A DNA stretch of 6,881 nucleotides from Deltaproteobacteria bacterium. Lineage in GTDB: Bacteria; Desulfobacterota; JADFXK01. Within the stretch, counting starts at the first letter, position 1; each line of letters opens with the position of its first letter. The translations under genes and the position numbers were made by a program. Shown in pieces: positions 6,509-6,881 of this stretch. The stretch spans positions 1 through 6,881 of the forward strand of contig JADFYA010000204.1 of assembly GCA_015233285.1 (NCBI GenBank), read 5' to 3'. The notes under the pieces were generated by a model. It was not told the origin of the DNA. It was given only the letters and a program-made list of their open reading frames with translations, and made no database searches.

Positions 6509-6881
6509 ATGGTGAGTAAACTTTTTGACAGCAAGTCGCCGGGCGGGGTCTTGGCCGGGCTATTTTTGGGACTGGTCATTCTCGGCGCCGTGATCTTCCT
6601 GACCAGCGCCAGATCAACACCTGTAATCAAGGTCTTAAAAGGGGCGGCCAAAGTTCCTCATGAAGTATCCAAACTCCGTCTATTCCGGGACAAATACCTC
6701 CTGACCAATCGGCCTGGCCGCAATTTTGTCAAGTATTACTATAAATTTGGGCCAAAAGCCGCCGACGCCGTTCAAGACCGGGAAAGACTAAAAGCCCTGG
6801 TCCGCATGTGCCTTCTGCCATTGGTTTACATCGGGCAGCATCCTTACTTGACGCTGGGCCTGGTCACCGTGGCCGCGGCCT
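6509..6881 (+). CDS. Small membrane protein with CFI-box-CTERM-like domain lacking the CFI box (3' truncated)
   Basis: There are 124 codons before the window ends. The ATG follows an in-frame TAA directly, so it is the first possible start in this frame; a weak GAGAG precedes it. Residues 13-33 form a hydrophobic N-terminal anchor or uncleaved signal. Residues about 55-106 (LRLFRDKYLLTNRPGRNFV, then YYYKFGPKAAD, then RLKALVRMCLLPLV) resemble from memory the conserved part of CFI-box-CTERM domains: LRxFRD, LLTN, G, FV, YY, P, AD, LR and LLPLV. The CFIATAAYG-like box that normally opens that domain is absent; the equivalent stretch reads VIKVLKGAAKVPHEV. A second membrane span begins near residue 103 and runs off the window. 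Family members usually carry this domain at the end of a large exported protein, so a stand-alone copy is unusual. Function is unknown; membrane location is likely. It is divergent from the rhomboid protease. Confidence 0.75.
   Translation, partial: MVSKLFDSKSPGGVLAGLFLGLVILGAVIFLTSARSTPVIKVLKGAAKVPHEVSKLRLFRDKYLLTNRPGRNFVKYYYKFGPKAADAVQDRERLKALVRMCLLPLVYIGQHPYLTLGLVTVAAA

Noticed and set aside
6382..6651. Minus-strand 89-codon frame over the divergent region
   Set aside because: It overlaps the start of the plus-strand CFI-box-like gene, whose family-like pattern is convincing, and has no domain of its own.

Overview
The window (about 50% GC) reads like a chromosomal piece of a sulfate-reducing or syntrophic deltaproteobacterium (Desulfobacterota). 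This is inferred from gene style only: a periplasmic-binding hybrid histidine kinase with the H-box context usual in that group, a CHASE2 Ser/Thr kinase, a rhomboid protease and a protein resembling CFI-box-CTERM domains. No rRNA, tRNA, insertion sequence or CRISPR array was seen, and no marker gene fixes the taxon.

Layout. Bases 3-2573 (+) hold the 3' part of a membrane hybrid histidine kinase: SBP_bac_3 sensor, one membrane span, two PAS domains, HisKA, HATPase and a receiver. It ends at a hairpin (2610-2639) that can terminate transcription in both directions. Facing it on the minus strand is a 51-residue, cysteine-rich, acidic protein gene (2658-2813). It has a near-perfect ribosome binding site and a candidate promoter, and is probably missing from automatic annotation. 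Upstream on the same strand is an 857-residue CHASE2-TPR-like-Ser/Thr kinase (2985-5558), and upstream of that a 183-residue rhomboid protease (5706-6257).

The 251-bp divergent region (6258-6508) carries a perfect 13-bp tandem repeat, candidate promoters on both strands and a possible structured leader. It separates the rhomboid gene from a plus-strand gene (6509 to the window end) encoding a small membrane protein. That protein resembles the conserved part of CFI-box-CTERM domains but lacks the CFI box.

How the parts may work together. Two envelope-sensing kinases of different chemistry (His-Asp and Ser/Thr) converge on a shared terminator. A membrane protease is divergently paired with a possible membrane-anchored partner or substrate. 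These links are inferred from gene order; nothing in the sequence proves them. The most novel items are the small Cys-rich gene and the rhomboid / CFI-box-like divergent pair with its repeat-bearing control region.
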